64,000 nucleotides of DNA from NCBI RefSeq assembly GCF_005576615.1, contig NZ_CP040330.1, forward strand, positions 1,984,001 to 2,048,000. The letters run 5' to 3'. The position numbers were made by a program, and so were the translations under genes. Source of the stretch: Natrinema versiforme (GTDB taxonomy: Archaea > Halobacteriota > Halobacteria > Halobacteriales > Natrialbaceae). The notes beneath the pieces were generated by a model. That model had not been told where the DNA came from, ran no database searches, and worked only from the letters and a program-made list of their open reading frames with translations. The number at the start of each line of letters is the position of its first letter. Positions within the stretch are counted from its first letter, which is position 1. Shown piece after piece: positions 1-9,060 of this stretch.

Positions 1-164
1 GATCGGGGGCCCATGAGGTTGCAGTGAAAAACGTCGGCCTCGAGCGTCGGTGCCGTCGTGTACCGAAGGTCCAGTTGATCCAGCATCTTCCGCTGGTGGA
101 CGACGGACTCGCGGATCCCGCCGGTGACGTGGTCCTCGAACTCGAAGTAGTGGCTGATCTTCAT
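1..164 (-). CDS. Glycosyltransferase, N-terminal fragment (gene runs off the left edge)
   Basis: The minus strand reads from an ATG at 164 to the window edge and gives 54 residues beginning MKISHYFEFEDHVTGGIRES. A short strand followed by a glycine pair and a basic helix, then a second strand (ADVFHCNL), is the usual start of GT-B glycosyltransferases of family 4 (known for the family). The catalytic domain is outside the window, so donor and acceptor cannot be given. It is followed on the same strand by two phosphatase/sulfatase-fold genes, which suggests a surface-glycan cluster. Confidence 0.6.
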   Translation of the reverse strand, partial: MKISHYFEFEDHVTGGIRESVVHQRKMLDQLDLRYTTAPTLEADVFHCNLMGPR

Positions 165-250
165 ACCGGACTACACCAACCGTAACGACCGTCTGACACT
201 CGCGGATCCGGGACCGAATCGAGGCTCGCGACGGTCGGTCGACTGCGACG

Positions 251-1111
251 TTACTCGACTTCGAGCCACGGTACCTCCATTAGCGGCGGGATGTGCGTCT
301 CGATGTGGTGTTCCCAGACGCCCTCCTCGCCGAAGGCTTCCCCGTGGTCGGCCGTCACGACGACTCGACCGTCGAGTTCGTCGACCAACTCCGAGACGGA
401 CTCGAGTGCGATCCGCAGGTTCTCTTCGTACAGCTCCAGGGCCGCCTCTCGAGTCCCGTTCTTGACGAGGTCCGCGGGGTCGAGCTCGAGCCAGAGCCCC
501 GCTTTCTGGGCGAGTTCGCTGCCCTCGAGTTTGTCTTCGACTTTCGGGCGAATCGTATCGCCGAGCGACGAGAGTGCGCCGCCGCCATCGGTTTCGGCCT
601 TTTCGGCCTCCTCCTGTTTGCGGATTCCCTTCTGGATCTGCTTGAGCTTCTGGCCCTTTCCGCGGGAGAGGTAGGGCGCGTGTGGCTGCATGTAGTGGAG
701 CACCGTCCGGTCGGCCTGCTCGACGGCCTCGGTATTGTTCCGGAACGCCTCCGCGATACTCTCCGGTGGCACCGTCCCCAGATCGTCGTCCCAGCCGGTC
801 TTCCAGACGTCGAAGACGTCGCTGATGTGCTCGGTTGCCGACCACTCGTAGTCGCAACTGGCCCCCCATTTGAGTTCGTTCAGTGGGATACCGAGATCGT
901 TAATAAACGGGTTCCCTGAAAAGTATGCGATATCGTGATCGCCGGTAAACGTCCGGTAGGCCCACTCCGGGGTCGACGATCCCACGCTCCAGCGTTTTTC
1001 CAGCGTCCCGTCGAGATACTCGTCATAGACCTCGCTGAACACGTCGTACCGACACGCATCCAGCACGAGACAGTAGTCCCACTCCGACTCGAGGAAGTGC
1101 TGGTCCTCCAT
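251..1111 (-). CDS. Alkaline-phosphatase/sulfatase-fold protein
   Basis: A 286-residue cytoplasmic protein when started at the ATG at 1111. The ORF can be extended to 1201, but the AT-rich, TATA-like stretch near 1140-1150 fits a promoter just upstream of 1111. The N-terminus (DYCLVLDACRYDVF) holds the strand and metal-binding Asp of the alkaline phosphatase superfamily, and the C-terminus has the second metal motif VVTADHGE followed by a histidine pair (EHHIETH). Middle residues 150-220 are charged and helical. A standard C/S-x-P-x-R sulfatase signature is not seen, so a phosphatase or phosphotransferase is as likely as a sulfatase. It lies between a glycosyltransferase and a second family member, pointing to glycan modification (inference). 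Confidence 0.7.
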   Translation of the reverse strand: MEDQHFLESEWDYCLVLDACRYDVFSEVYDEYLDGTLEKRWSVGSSTPEWAYRTFTGDHDIAYFSGNPFINDLGIPLNELKWGASCDYEWSATEHISDVFDVWKTGWDDDLGTVPPESIAEAFRNNTEAVEQADRTVLHYMQPHAPYLSRGKGQKLKQIQKGIRKQEEAEKAETDGGGALSSLGDTIRPKVEDKLEGSELAQKAGLWLELDPADLVKNGTREAALELYEENLRIALESVSELVDELDGRVVVTADHGEAFGEEGVWEHHIETHIPPLMEVPWLEVE

Positions 1112-1240
1112 TAGTTGCGGTACCTTTCGAGTCGACCACTGTATTCTTATTGGTTCCTGAAAGTCACCGGAACCGACTCGCTCGATCCGACGGATCGCCA
1201 CGCTTGCCCAGGGTTTCGCCAGCCGGATCGAGGACGACGT

Positions 1241-2827
1241 TCACTCCAGATAGCCGAGTTCGCGGAGCCGATCCTGCGTCGCTTCGTCGGCCTCCTCGAG
1301 CGCGTCCCCAGCATCGGCGTCGGTCTCGGTCGGATCGTCCCACGCGCCGCCGACGGCGTCTTCGAACCGGGCGAGCGCCCGTTCGGTGGCCGCGACGCGG
1401 TCGTCGTCCGCGGGATCGACCGGCGACTCCTCGCTCGGATCGTCGTCGAGCCGGTAGCCCTCGTCCGGAACGAGGTCCGCGCGAACGTACTTCCGGTCAG
1501 TGCCCCGCGCGGCGCGGAGCCGCGAGTAGGCCCGGTGATCCGCCGGCAGCGTGACGCCGGCCTCGCTCGCCTTCTGCTCCAAGTGGTGGAGTTCGATGAC
1601 CGGCTGGGCGTACTCGATGAACGCGTAGTCGGCGTTGCCGTCGGCCTCGAGGACGGCTCGCTGGCCGGGGTCCGGATCCGAGACGCCGTCGAACGCTCGG
1701 TACTCGCTCGAGAGCAGCGACCGCGTCGGGTCGAGGGCGACGGGGACGTCGTCCCCGCCCGTGCCGACCGCGGCGTCGGGATCGACGGCCAGCGCGTCGA
1801 GCGTCGTGTGATAGCAGTCGAGCAGTTCGACGAGATCGTCGCGCCGCTCGGCCTCGAGGGAGGGGTGTTTCACCAGCAGCGGAACGTTGACGAGTTCGTC
1901 GTAGAGCGCGAACTCGTGGCCGTAGAGGTCGTGTTCGCCGTGGAGTTCGCCGTGGTCGGCCGCAACGACGACGGTCGTCTCCTCCCACTGGCCGGTCGCG
2001 CGCAGCCAGTCGAACAGGCGACCGAGTTCGGCGTCCATGTGTGCGATTTCGGCGTCGTACAGCGCCCGGATGTCCGCCCATTCCTCGTCGTCGATGTCCC
2101 GGACGCCAGCGTTGTACTCCTTCGAGTTCTGACAGACCGTATCTGGGTCGACACCGGGGGCGAACGCCTCGCGGTACTCCTCGGGCGGGTAGTACGGCAG
2201 ATGCGCGTCCATCAGATTGACGAACGCGAACCAGCCTTCGTCGCTCTCGCTGTCGTCGATGAAGGACTTCGTTCGGTCGATGACCGACGGCGTCTTCGTG
2301 TCGGCCCCCTCGCCGCTGGCGAGTTTCTCGTGGGCCATCGCGCCGAGCCTGACGAGTTTGGACGCCATCTCTCGGAGGTAATCGTTGTCGTTGATCGCCT
2401 GCCACGCGCTCGCGAGCGGCCCCGAGAGGACGTCTCGAGGCAGGACCTCGAAGAACGAGTCGTGGGCGTCGAAGCCGTCGGTCAGGCCGGTGTAGGGGGT
2501 GATCCAGGCGTTCGAGGAGAAACACGCCGTGTCGTAGTCCGCCGCCGACAGCACCGACGCGAGGGTAGTGACGTCGTCGAGGTAGGGACTCCCCTGATCG
2601 GCCCCGTGCTGGCTCGGGTAGAGGCCGGTAAACAGCGAGGCGTGGACCGGCAAGGTCCACGGCGCGGGCGCGACCGCCGACTCGAAGACGGTCGCCTCCT
2701 CGGCGAACGCCGAGAGTTCGGGCGTCGTCCCCCGCTCGTAGCCGTACGGCCCGAGACGGTCCTTCCGGACCGTATCCAGGACGACGAAGAGGACGTTCGA
2801 CTGGCGGGTGCCGGGTTCCGTCTCCAT
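1241..2827 (-). CDS. Sulfatase-like alkaline-phosphatase superfamily enzyme
   Basis: A 528-residue protein when started at the ATG at 2827, right before the first core strand (NVLFVVLDTVRKDRL). The upstream in-frame extension to 2953 is low complexity and probably untranslated. The active-site segment APWTLPVHASLFTG sits at the sulfatase signature position but has Thr where sulfatases carry the Cys/Ser that becomes formylglycine. The second metal site is VVAADHGELHGEH. Thr nucleophiles are typical of phosphoglycerol or phosphoethanolamine transferases and alkaline phosphatases (family knowledge), so the common label sulfatase may mislead. It shares strand and neighbourhood with the shorter family member downstream. 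Confidence 0.8.
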   Translation of the reverse strand: METEPGTRQSNVLFVVLDTVRKDRLGPYGYERGTTPELSAFAEEATVFESAVAPAPWTLPVHASLFTGLYPSQHGADQGSPYLDDVTTLASVLSAADYDTACFSSNAWITPYTGLTDGFDAHDSFFEVLPRDVLSGPLASAWQAINDNDYLREMASKLVRLGAMAHEKLASGEGADTKTPSVIDRTKSFIDDSESDEGWFAFVNLMDAHLPYYPPEEYREAFAPGVDPDTVCQNSKEYNAGVRDIDDEEWADIRALYDAEIAHMDAELGRLFDWLRATGQWEETTVVVAADHGELHGEHDLYGHEFALYDELVNVPLLVKHPSLEAERRDDLVELLDCYHTTLDALAVDPDAAVGTGGDDVPVALDPTRSLLSSEYRAFDGVSDPDPGQRAVLEADGNADYAFIEYAQPVIELHHLEQKASEAGVTLPADHRAYSRLRAARGTDRKYVRADLVPDEGYRLDDDPSEESPVDPADDDRVAATERALARFEDAVGGAWDDPTETDADAGDALEEADEATQDRLRELGYLE

Positions 2828-3220
2828 CGCCGTCCCCGTCCCCTGTACGGCTGCTGTCTCGCGAGCGGTCGACCGTGAGCCCACCCCGTTACTGCATCGG
2901 AGAGCGGGCGCTGACGGGACGGCAGAAGAGTTCAGGTGACTCACTGGGTGCATTCGACCGGGCGCACAATTTGTTATGGAGCCGGTACGGTATCGGAATC
3001 GTCTCGCCGGCGCCGTAGTGAGTCATTGAACGGGATACCCTGAAGGGAGGGGCCGTCGATAGCGGAGACGAGACCGGCTTCTCGGAACGGCTCGAGGGGG
3101 CCTGTCCTACCGGAGGACCGAGCGTCTCGATCGCCCGAAACGGCGGATCGCGATAGGCGACCGAGCCCGCTCGCCGCGATCGATCAGACGTTTCAAGTCG
3201 ACTGAGATTCCATACCAGCC

Positions 3221-4240
3221 ATGGACGAGCGAAACCGGCGCACGTTTCTCATCGGTGCCTTCGGTGCCATCGCGGTGTTTGCCGTCCTCGTGTTCATCGT
3301 CGGCGCGCGCTCTATCCTCGACTCCCTGCTCTCGGCGCGGCCGTCGCTCGTCGCGGCGACGTTCGCCCTCGCGCTCTGTTGGTTAGCCGTCTGGAGTCTG
3401 ATGCTCCGGACCGTTCTCGGGACGCTCGGCGTCGAGATCCCGCTCGGCAAGTCGTTTCTCGTCTATGCCGGTGCCGTCTTCGCCAACAACGTCACCCCGT
3501 TCGGACAGGCCGGCGGCGAACCGATCGCGGCGCTGCTCATCTCGAAGGTCTCCGGCTCCCGCTACGAGACCGGTCTCGTCGGGATCGCGAGCGTCGACGT
3601 CCTCAACGTGATCCCCTCGATATCGCTCGTCTTCGTGGGGGTCGGCTACTACGCGACCACCGCCGCCGTCGGCGACCGCCTCGAGACGGCCGTCGGATCG
3701 GCCGTCGTGCTGATCGGCGGCATCCTGCTCGTCATGGGCCTCGTCTGGCGATACCGCGAGACGATCATCGACCGACTCCCGGCCATCATCGCGCCCCGTC
3801 TCGGCAGGCTCGGCCTCGAGCGATTCGACTCGGAGACGCTCGAGGACGACCTCGCGGACCGAATGGGGCGGTTCTTCGAGAACATCGAGCGGATCGCGAC
3901 GGACCGCTGGCGACTCGGTGCCGTGGTCGGGCTCTCGCTGTGTGGCTGGCTCTTTCAGGTGGCCGCGCTGCTGGCGGCCTTCGCTGCTCTCGGCTACAGC
4001 GTCCCGCCGTACATCCTGCTGTTCGTGATCCCGCTCGCGAACATCGCCGGTGCGGCCCCGCTCCCGGGCGGGCTCGGCGGGATCGAGGCCGCGTTCGTCA
4101 CGCTGCTCGTCCCGACGACGGGTATCGAAGCGTCGATCGTCACCGCGGCCGTCCTGATCTTCCGCGGCGCGGTCTACTGGATGCCGATACTCGTCGGCGG
4201 GGCCTCGGTGTCGGCGTTGGGGATGCGAAACGTCCTGTGA
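3221..4240 (+). CDS. Lysylphosphatidylglycerol synthase TM-region / AglD-type flippase-like protein
   Basis: A 339-residue integral membrane protein with about eight hydrophobic helices, the first at residues 8-28. It has the motifs of the UPF0104/LPG-synthase transmembrane family: NNVTPFGQAGGEP near residue 88 and PLPGGLGGIEAAF near residue 285. In haloarchaea, relatives are often found with glycan-assembly genes and some are fused to glycosyltransferases (AglD). This one has no glycosyltransferase domain. It is divergent from the sulfatase-like gene, with about 390 bp between them and no other gene visible there. A role in lipid-linked glycan or lipid movement is inference. Confidence 0.8.
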   Translation: MDERNRRTFLIGAFGAIAVFAVLVFIVGARSILDSLLSARPSLVAATFALALCWLAVWSLMLRTVLGTLGVEIPLGKSFLVYAGAVFANNVTPFGQAGGEPIAALLISKVSGSRYETGLVGIASVDVLNVIPSISLVFVGVGYYATTAAVGDRLETAVGSAVVLIGGILLVMGLVWRYRETIIDRLPAIIAPRLGRLGLERFDSETLEDDLADRMGRFFENIERIATDRWRLGAVVGLSLCGWLFQVAALLAAFAALGYSVPPYILLFVIPLANIAGAAPLPGGLGGIEAAFVTLLVPTTGIEASIVTAAVLIFRGAVYWMPILVGGASVSALGMRNVL

Positions 4241-4313
4241 GTCGGCCACGCCGGCCGAGCAGTTAACCCGTCCGATCCCCGAGTGAGAGAGAGAGAGAGA
4301 CGACTCGAGACCG

Positions 4314-4808
4314 ATGTATCGCGACGGCCACGCCGGATTCAACGCGCTTCTGTACGCGCCGTTCGTGCCGCTGGTGAGCGCGTTCTACTCGCTCGAACTG
4401 GCGCTCTGGGGCGCGGTCCTCGCGCTCGCGGCGGCGAACCTCCCCGATATCGACCAGAACGTCGAGCGGATCGACCACCGCGGCCCGACCCACACCGTCT
4501 GGTTCGCTCTCCTGTTCGGCTCAGTGGCGGGGATCGGTACGGTGTTCGTCGCTCGCTCGAGTTTCGGGGCGGACGGCGGCTTCGGGTTCGGATTCGGCTT
4601 CGTCGTCGGGACCTGCGGGATTCTCGCACACCTCGCGGGCGATATCGTGACGCCGATGGGGATCTCGCCGTTCGCGCCCCTTTCGCGGGTCCACGTCACG
4701 CTCGAGTGGTTCAAATCGAAGAACGGCCGGATCAATCGCGCGTTTCTGCTCGCCGGCTCGGCCGCGTTACTGGCGTCGCTGTTGCTGGCAGCCGGTCAGC
4801 CGGTGTGA
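4314..4808 (+). CDS. YdjM/LexA-regulated-type membrane-bound metal-dependent hydrolase family protein
   Basis: A 164-residue membrane protein with about four helices. The family's conserved polar motifs are visible: NLPDIDQ near residue 42, DHRGPTHT near 53-60, and HLAGDIVTP near 104-112. These His/Asp residues on membrane-embedded loops mark the YdjM (DUF457) family of predicted metal-dependent hydrolases; the substrate is unknown. A run of alternating GA (4283-4299) precedes the start. It converges on a second member of the same family encoded on the other strand only 20 bp away. Confidence 0.8.
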   Translation: MYRDGHAGFNALLYAPFVPLVSAFYSLELALWGAVLALAAANLPDIDQNVERIDHRGPTHTVWFALLFGSVAGIGTVFVARSSFGADGGFGFGFGFVVGTCGILAHLAGDIVTPMGISPFAPLSRVHVTLEWFKSKNGRINRAFLLAGSAALLASLLLAAGQPV

Positions 4809-4828
4809 TGGCGGTGGCGATCGGCGAG

Positions 4829-5338
4829 TTACTCCGACTGACGGCCTCGGACGCTGCCGTCTCGCGACCACCACTGTTTGACGGCGTCTAAATCGTCGGT
4901 GCGCCGCGCGACGATGCCGAGCGATACCGACCAGAGCAGGGGCGTCGCGATCACGCCGTGGACATCCAGTCCGGGGGTCCACGTCGCCCGCAACGGGAAC
5001 ACCCACGGAATCGCCATCGGCGAGAGCGAATCGATGACGAGGTGTGACCCGGTCGCGAGCCCGGCGGCGAGCGCGAACGAGCGACGGCGACTGAGCGCGT
5101 ACACCCCGCCCACGACCGACAGCACGAACAGGGGCGAATGCGTTATCCCACGGTGGACGAACGGCCACCCCCACGCCGCCGGGAAGAGGAAGTCCGCGTC
5201 CGGGACGAACCCGAAGACGGCCCCCAGCCACGGCCCGACTCGCGGACCGACATCGGAGAACCCGCGAACAAGGGCGACGCCGACGAGAGCGTGTGTCGCG
5301 AACGCGACGGTGAGAAAGAAAACCAGCCCGAGTTCCAT
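4829..5338 (-). CDS. YdjM-like membrane-bound metal-dependent hydrolase family protein
   Basis: A 169-residue protein of the same family as its convergent neighbour. The motifs are GFVPDADF near residue 44, HRGITHSP near 61-68 and GSHLVIDSLSP near 96-106, each with the Asp/His pattern of YdjM/DUF457. The helices are more hydrophobic at both ends. Sequence identity to the neighbour is low apart from these motifs, so this is an old duplication or an independent acquisition rather than a recent tandem copy. Confidence 0.8.
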   Translation of the reverse strand: MELGLVFFLTVAFATHALVGVALVRGFSDVGPRVGPWLGAVFGFVPDADFLFPAAWGWPFVHRGITHSPLFVLSVVGGVYALSRRRSFALAAGLATGSHLVIDSLSPMAIPWVFPLRATWTPGLDVHGVIATPLLWSVSLGIVARRTDDLDAVKQWWSRDGSVRGRQSE

Positions 5339-5497
5339 TGGCTCACCTATCGACTGAGACCCCGATATAAGTTATGCCGCGCTCCGATCGCCGAACGCGG
5401 ATCTGAGACCACGAGAGCGCACGTACTTACGACGGCTGCAACTGCAAGCCCACGACTTCAGTCGTCCGATACGGTCAAATTCGAGACGACGAACGCG

Positions 5498-6019
5498 ATG
5501 GTTCCCCTCCAACTCACCGAAACGCCGCCCTGGCTCGAGTCCCTGTTCACCTCGGAACTCGGGCTCGCAGTGCTGTTCGGGATCTGCGTCCTCGAGGGTG
5601 CGATGTTGCTGCGGTTCATGCCCAGCGAGCTCGTCGTGCCGTCGGCGCTGGCGCTGATCGGATCGTCGATTCCAACGGCGGTTATGATCGTCGCCCTCGC
5701 AGTCGTCGGGACGACGGTCGGCCAACTCTTGCTGTTCGGGCTCGTCCGTCGTGCCGGGCGGGAGTACGTCCTGCGAAAGCGCTGGTTCCCGGTCACCGAG
5801 TCGCGACTCGAGCGGTTCGACGGCTGGTTCGACCGGTGGGGAAGTCTCGCCGTCGCCGCGAGCAATACGATGCTGTTCGTCCGGGGGCTGCTCACCGTCC
5901 CCGCCGGCTTATCGGAGATGGACGGCCGATCGTTCCTCGTCCTGTCGGCGGTCGGCTCGCTGTCCTTCCAGTCGATTCTGGCCGGCCTGTACCTGCTCGG
6001 CGGCTATCTGCTCGTCTGA
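5498..6019 (+). CDS. DedA-family (SNARE-associated) membrane protein
   Basis: A 173-residue membrane protein when started at the ATG at 5498 (MVPLQLTETPPWLESL). The in-frame upstream extension has no codon bias and is rejected. It has an N-terminal amphipathic helix, a helix with a conserved Glu (GICVLEGAMLLRFMPSE), a GTTVGQ segment and the FDRWGS...RGLLTVPAGLSEM stretch that corresponds to the DedA signature (F-x(n)-R-x(3)-P-x-G). DedA proteins are implicated in lipid scrambling; the substrate here is not determined. The gene is divergent from the YdjM-like gene and convergent with the sulfotransferase-like gene. Confidence 0.75.
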   Translation: MVPLQLTETPPWLESLFTSELGLAVLFGICVLEGAMLLRFMPSELVVPSALALIGSSIPTAVMIVALAVVGTTVGQLLLFGLVRRAGREYVLRKRWFPVTESRLERFDGWFDRWGSLAVAASNTMLFVRGLLTVPAGLSEMDGRSFLVLSAVGSLSFQSILAGLYLLGGYLLV

Positions 6020-6111
6020 GCATGAGCGCGGCCGGTTGTCGCGGGAACCGCAGTCGGCGTCGGAACCGTCACGAAGCGAGGAAGCGACGTCGTCGAGGTC
6101 ACGATCAGGGC

Positions 6112-7515
6112 TCAGTCCCTGCCCTGCCGGTAGACCGGGAGCCGGAACCTGACCCCCGCATCCCGGAGCTGCCACCTGATCTCGAGGCCGGCCCAGACCA
6201 GCCCCGTCAGGAGCGCGATCCCGACGGCCGCGAACTCCGACGCTCCCATCCAGACCGGGCTCGCGAAGAGGAGGCCGTTGTAGATCCGATGGGGGAGGAT
6301 CGACTCGAGGAGGCCGCCGAGGAAGCCGAGCGGATCGACTCCGAAGAGCCCACTGCTCTCGTCGTCGCTCTCGGCCGTCGTCCGGGACTCGAGGCCGAGT
6401 TCCGCGGCGCTCTGCCCGCCCTCGCTTTCGGCACCGGTCTCTAACCGTTCGGCCTCGTAGGGGAGCGTCGATTCGACCTGCCAGACGACGTCGCCGGAGG
6501 CGTTGACCTCCATGACGCGGTTGCCGTGGGTGTCGGTGATGAGCGTGTTCCCGTTGGGCAGTCGATCGGCGTCTCGAGGCCACTGGATTCGGTCGTCCGC
6601 CCACTCCCAGCTACGGGTCCACTCGCCGTCCTCGCGCTGGAACTCCTGAACGCGGCCGTTCTCGGAATCGGCGACGACGACGGCCGGTCCACCCTCGCTT
6701 TCGGGGATGAAATCGGGATTGTGCTGTTCGTACTGGATGTCGTACTCGTCCTCCGCGCCGAGCGTCCAGTCGTCGACCAGCCCCTCCTCCCGGTCGAGGA
6801 AGACGACTTGATCCTGATTCCGGAGGCTGGCCATGATCCGGCCCTCCATCTCGCCCTCCTCGATGTATTCGACGTCGTTGATGTGCGCCCAGTCCTCCGG
6901 GTAGGGGCCGCCGCCCTCGACGGGGTAGTCGCTCTGGGCGTCCCAGAGCCACTCGACGACCTCCGTCTCGGTGTTCACGATGAATACCTGATCCGCGACG
7001 ATGTCGGCGACGACGACGTGAGTCTCGTTGATGCGGTCCGCGTCGTGCCACTCGCCGGCGGTCTCCTTGTAATCGTAGCGCTCGTAGAGCACCTCGACCT
7101 CGCCGGTCGAGAGGTTCGCGCGCTCGATGACGTTGCGCGCACACGGCGGCTCGGAACAGGTCGAGCCCTCGGAGTGAATCGTGTCCGTCGCGGTGTACTC
7201 GACCGTCAACGGATCGCCCTCGACGGGATCGACGTCGAAGTACTTCGTCCGCGTATTATTGTAATAGAGGACCTCACCGTCGGGTTCGTAGGCGGTGATG
7301 GTGCCGGCCCGTCCGGACTCGGTGACGACCGTGTGGTTCTCCGTCGACGGTGCCTCCGGTACGTCGTCTTCCGTCGCCGTCGAGAGGTCGTTCGACGCCG
7401 CGCCGGCGACGACGGCCGCCGAGAGGAGGATAACGACGACGAACGCGACCCGGAGCCGGGTTCGCGTGAGAATCGATCGGGCCCGAGCGAGCGGGGGGCG
7501 TGATCGGTCAGGCAT
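6112..7515 (-). CDS. Arylsulfotransferase (ASST)-like beta-propeller protein, membrane anchored
   Basis: A 467-residue protein. An N-terminal hydrophobic helix (residues 20-42) is followed by a long soluble domain with repeated blades: ITAYEPDGEVLYYNN, AHINDVEYIEEG, RQDADRLPNGNTLITDTHGNRVMEVN-like segments. A second hydrophobic helix lies near residue 425. This layout matches the haloarchaeal members of the ASST/PQQ-like propeller family, with the propeller on the cell exterior. Bacterial ASSTs transfer sulfate between phenols using an active-site His; I cannot assign that residue with confidence here. Two Cys pairs near residue 120 (STCSEPPCARN) may form a disulfide. Confidence 0.7.
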   Translation of the reverse strand: MPDRSRPPLARARSILTRTRLRVAFVVVILLSAAVVAGAASNDLSTATEDDVPEAPSTENHTVVTESGRAGTITAYEPDGEVLYYNNTRTKYFDVDPVEGDPLTVEYTATDTIHSEGSTCSEPPCARNVIERANLSTGEVEVLYERYDYKETAGEWHDADRINETHVVVADIVADQVFIVNTETEVVEWLWDAQSDYPVEGGGPYPEDWAHINDVEYIEEGEMEGRIMASLRNQDQVVFLDREEGLVDDWTLGAEDEYDIQYEQHNPDFIPESEGGPAVVVADSENGRVQEFQREDGEWTRSWEWADDRIQWPRDADRLPNGNTLITDTHGNRVMEVNASGDVVWQVESTLPYEAERLETGAESEGGQSAAELGLESRTTAESDDESSGLFGVDPLGFLGGLLESILPHRIYNGLLFASPVWMGASEFAAVGIALLTGLVWAGLEIRWQLRDAGVRFRLPVYRQGRD

Positions 7516-7641
7516 TGAGTACTACCGAATACTGCTGTCCCCTCCGAAGTACCATTGTCCGTCGTTTGCAGTCTGTGACAGTCGGGTTCGAACTCGTTTC
7601 GCCGTCGGTTCGGCGGACCCATCGGGTCGTCACCGCGGCGC

Positions 7642-8520
7642 TCACTCCAGTTCGTCCGCGCGTCTCGTGGTCAGGACGGGGACGGGCGATGTCCGAATCA
7701 CGCGCTCGGTGAAGCTCCCGAGCAGGTGGCGGTCGAGCCCGGTGTGGCCGTGGGTCCCCATCACGACGAGGTCTATCTCCTCCTCGTCGACGTAGCTCGT
7801 GATCTCCCGAGGCACGGGGCCGGCCGTAATCGAGGTCCTGATCTCGTCGACGCCCGCTCGCCTCGCGGTCGCTTCGGCCTCGTCGAGGACGGCCTGGACG
7901 TTCTCCTCGAGTTGCGAGGAGAGTTGCGTCGATCCCGCGTCGATCACCTCCGGCAGTTCGTCGACGACCGACAGCAGGTGCAACGTCGCGTCGTGTCGCG
8001 CGGCGACCGACGCGGCTCGGTCCAGCGCGACCGACGCGTGGTCGCTGCCGTCCGTCGGCACGAGCACGTCGCCGTACGGATACACCCGTCTCGCTTCGTC
8101 GGCCGCACGAACGGTCAACACGGGTATCCCACTCCGGTTTACGACGCAATCCGTGGTGCTCCCGAGGACGTACTCGCCGATTCCGCGCCGGCCGTGGGCG
8201 CCCATCACCACGAGATCGAACTCGCCGCCGGTCGTGTACTCGACGATCGCGGTCCGCGGATCGCCCTGAACGACATCCGTCTCGACGGAGACGCCTCGAT
8301 CCTCGGCCAACGCAGCCGCGGCATCGAGGATCTCGTCGCCCTCTCGCTCGAGAACGTCGACGACGTCCGTTCCGAGCCGGGTCAAACTCGGTTTCTTCGT
8401 GTCCGCGACGTAGAGCAATTGGACTGTCGCCTCCCGGTCGGCGGCGATATCGAGCGCGTGCTCGAGGGCCGCCCTCGCGGAGTCGCTCCCGTCGGTCGGG
8501 ACGAGGAGTCGAGTAGTCAT
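7642..8520 (-). CDS. Universal stress protein, two tandem UspA domains
   Basis: A 292-residue cytoplasmic protein with two UspA folds, about residues 1-140 and 150-290. Each begins with a strand ending in VPTDGS and ends with the ATP-binding loop pattern G-x2-G-x9-G-S/T: MGAHGRRGIGEYVLGST in the first, MGTHGHTGLDRHLLGSF in the second. This marks the ATP-binding UspA subclass. Such proteins are general stress responders in archaea; the direct function is unknown. Probably monocistronic, because a promoter-length gap separates it from the HalOD1 gene. Confidence 0.9.
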   Translation of the reverse strand: MTTRLLVPTDGSDSARAALEHALDIAADREATVQLLYVADTKKPSLTRLGTDVVDVLEREGDEILDAAAALAEDRGVSVETDVVQGDPRTAIVEYTTGGEFDLVVMGAHGRRGIGEYVLGSTTDCVVNRSGIPVLTVRAADEARRVYPYGDVLVPTDGSDHASVALDRAASVAARHDATLHLLSVVDELPEVIDAGSTQLSSQLEENVQAVLDEAEATARRAGVDEIRTSITAGPVPREITSYVDEEEIDLVVMGTHGHTGLDRHLLGSFTERVIRTSPVPVLTTRRADELE

Positions 8521-8645
8521 GGATAGCGGTTCGGTACCGATCCGCTTACGTTTATGGGATGTCGTTGTCGGGGTCGACTCGTGCCAACGACGAGCAAAAA
8601 GAGGGACAGCGTCAAAATCGCAACTATCGGCGCGAAAGAGAGCCC

Positions 8646-8951
8646 TTAGCGCTCGGGCGACTTGACGCGAATCTCGCCGTCAGCAGTGACCGTCACCAGA
8701 CAGTTGCTGTACTCGAACGTTACCGATCCGCCGGAGCGCAGGCCGTTCGCACGCGGCTCGAACAGCCGCTCGAGCGCATCGGCGTTGATCGAGTAATGGA
8801 GTGGTTCGAGTTCGGTGACGTCTTCGTTACTGAACGTTGCGACGGCGTCTGCAACGGCAACGCTGAGCGGTTCGTCGTCGAGTCTATCGTATTGCACGGA
8901 ATAGTGATCCCCCATCGCGGTCGACGGTGATCGTGAAGTCATTTCTGTCAT
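8646..8951 (-). CDS. HalOD1 output domain protein
   Basis: A 101-residue protein consisting of a single HalOD1 domain: a pattern of SVAVADAVATFSNEDVTELEPLHYSIN, then ALERLF, then a C-terminal two-strand hairpin (SVTFEYSNCLVTVTADGEIRV). HalOD1 is an almost exclusively haloarchaeal domain, predicted to be an output module in two-component signalling. It lies just downstream of, and on the same strand as, a large sensor-regulator gene, separated by about 110 bp, so it may work in the same circuit (inference). Starts at 8951 or 8942 are both possible. Confidence 0.8.
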   Translation of the reverse strand: MTEMTSRSPSTAMGDHYSVQYDRLDDEPLSVAVADAVATFSNEDVTELEPLHYSINADALERLFEPRANGLRSGGSVTFEYSNCLVTVTADGEIRVKSPER

Positions 8952-9060
8952 TTATTGTACGTACCCCCAGTACGTCCGTGGGAAGTCATTTACCCGTTCA
9001 CGAGTTATCGTAAAGAGTCTGATTGTTAACTGTGTAACGCCGTTCGAAATAGAGGGTTAA

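Noticed and set aside
1115..2878. Plus-strand 587-residue open frame across the sulfatase gene
   Set aside because: Arg/Val/Asp-rich antisense of a clear sulfatase-fold gene; high GC produces long antisense frames.
4283..4299. GA dinucleotide run as a regulatory repeat
   Set aside because: Short simple repeat upstream of one gene with no second copy; likely incidental.
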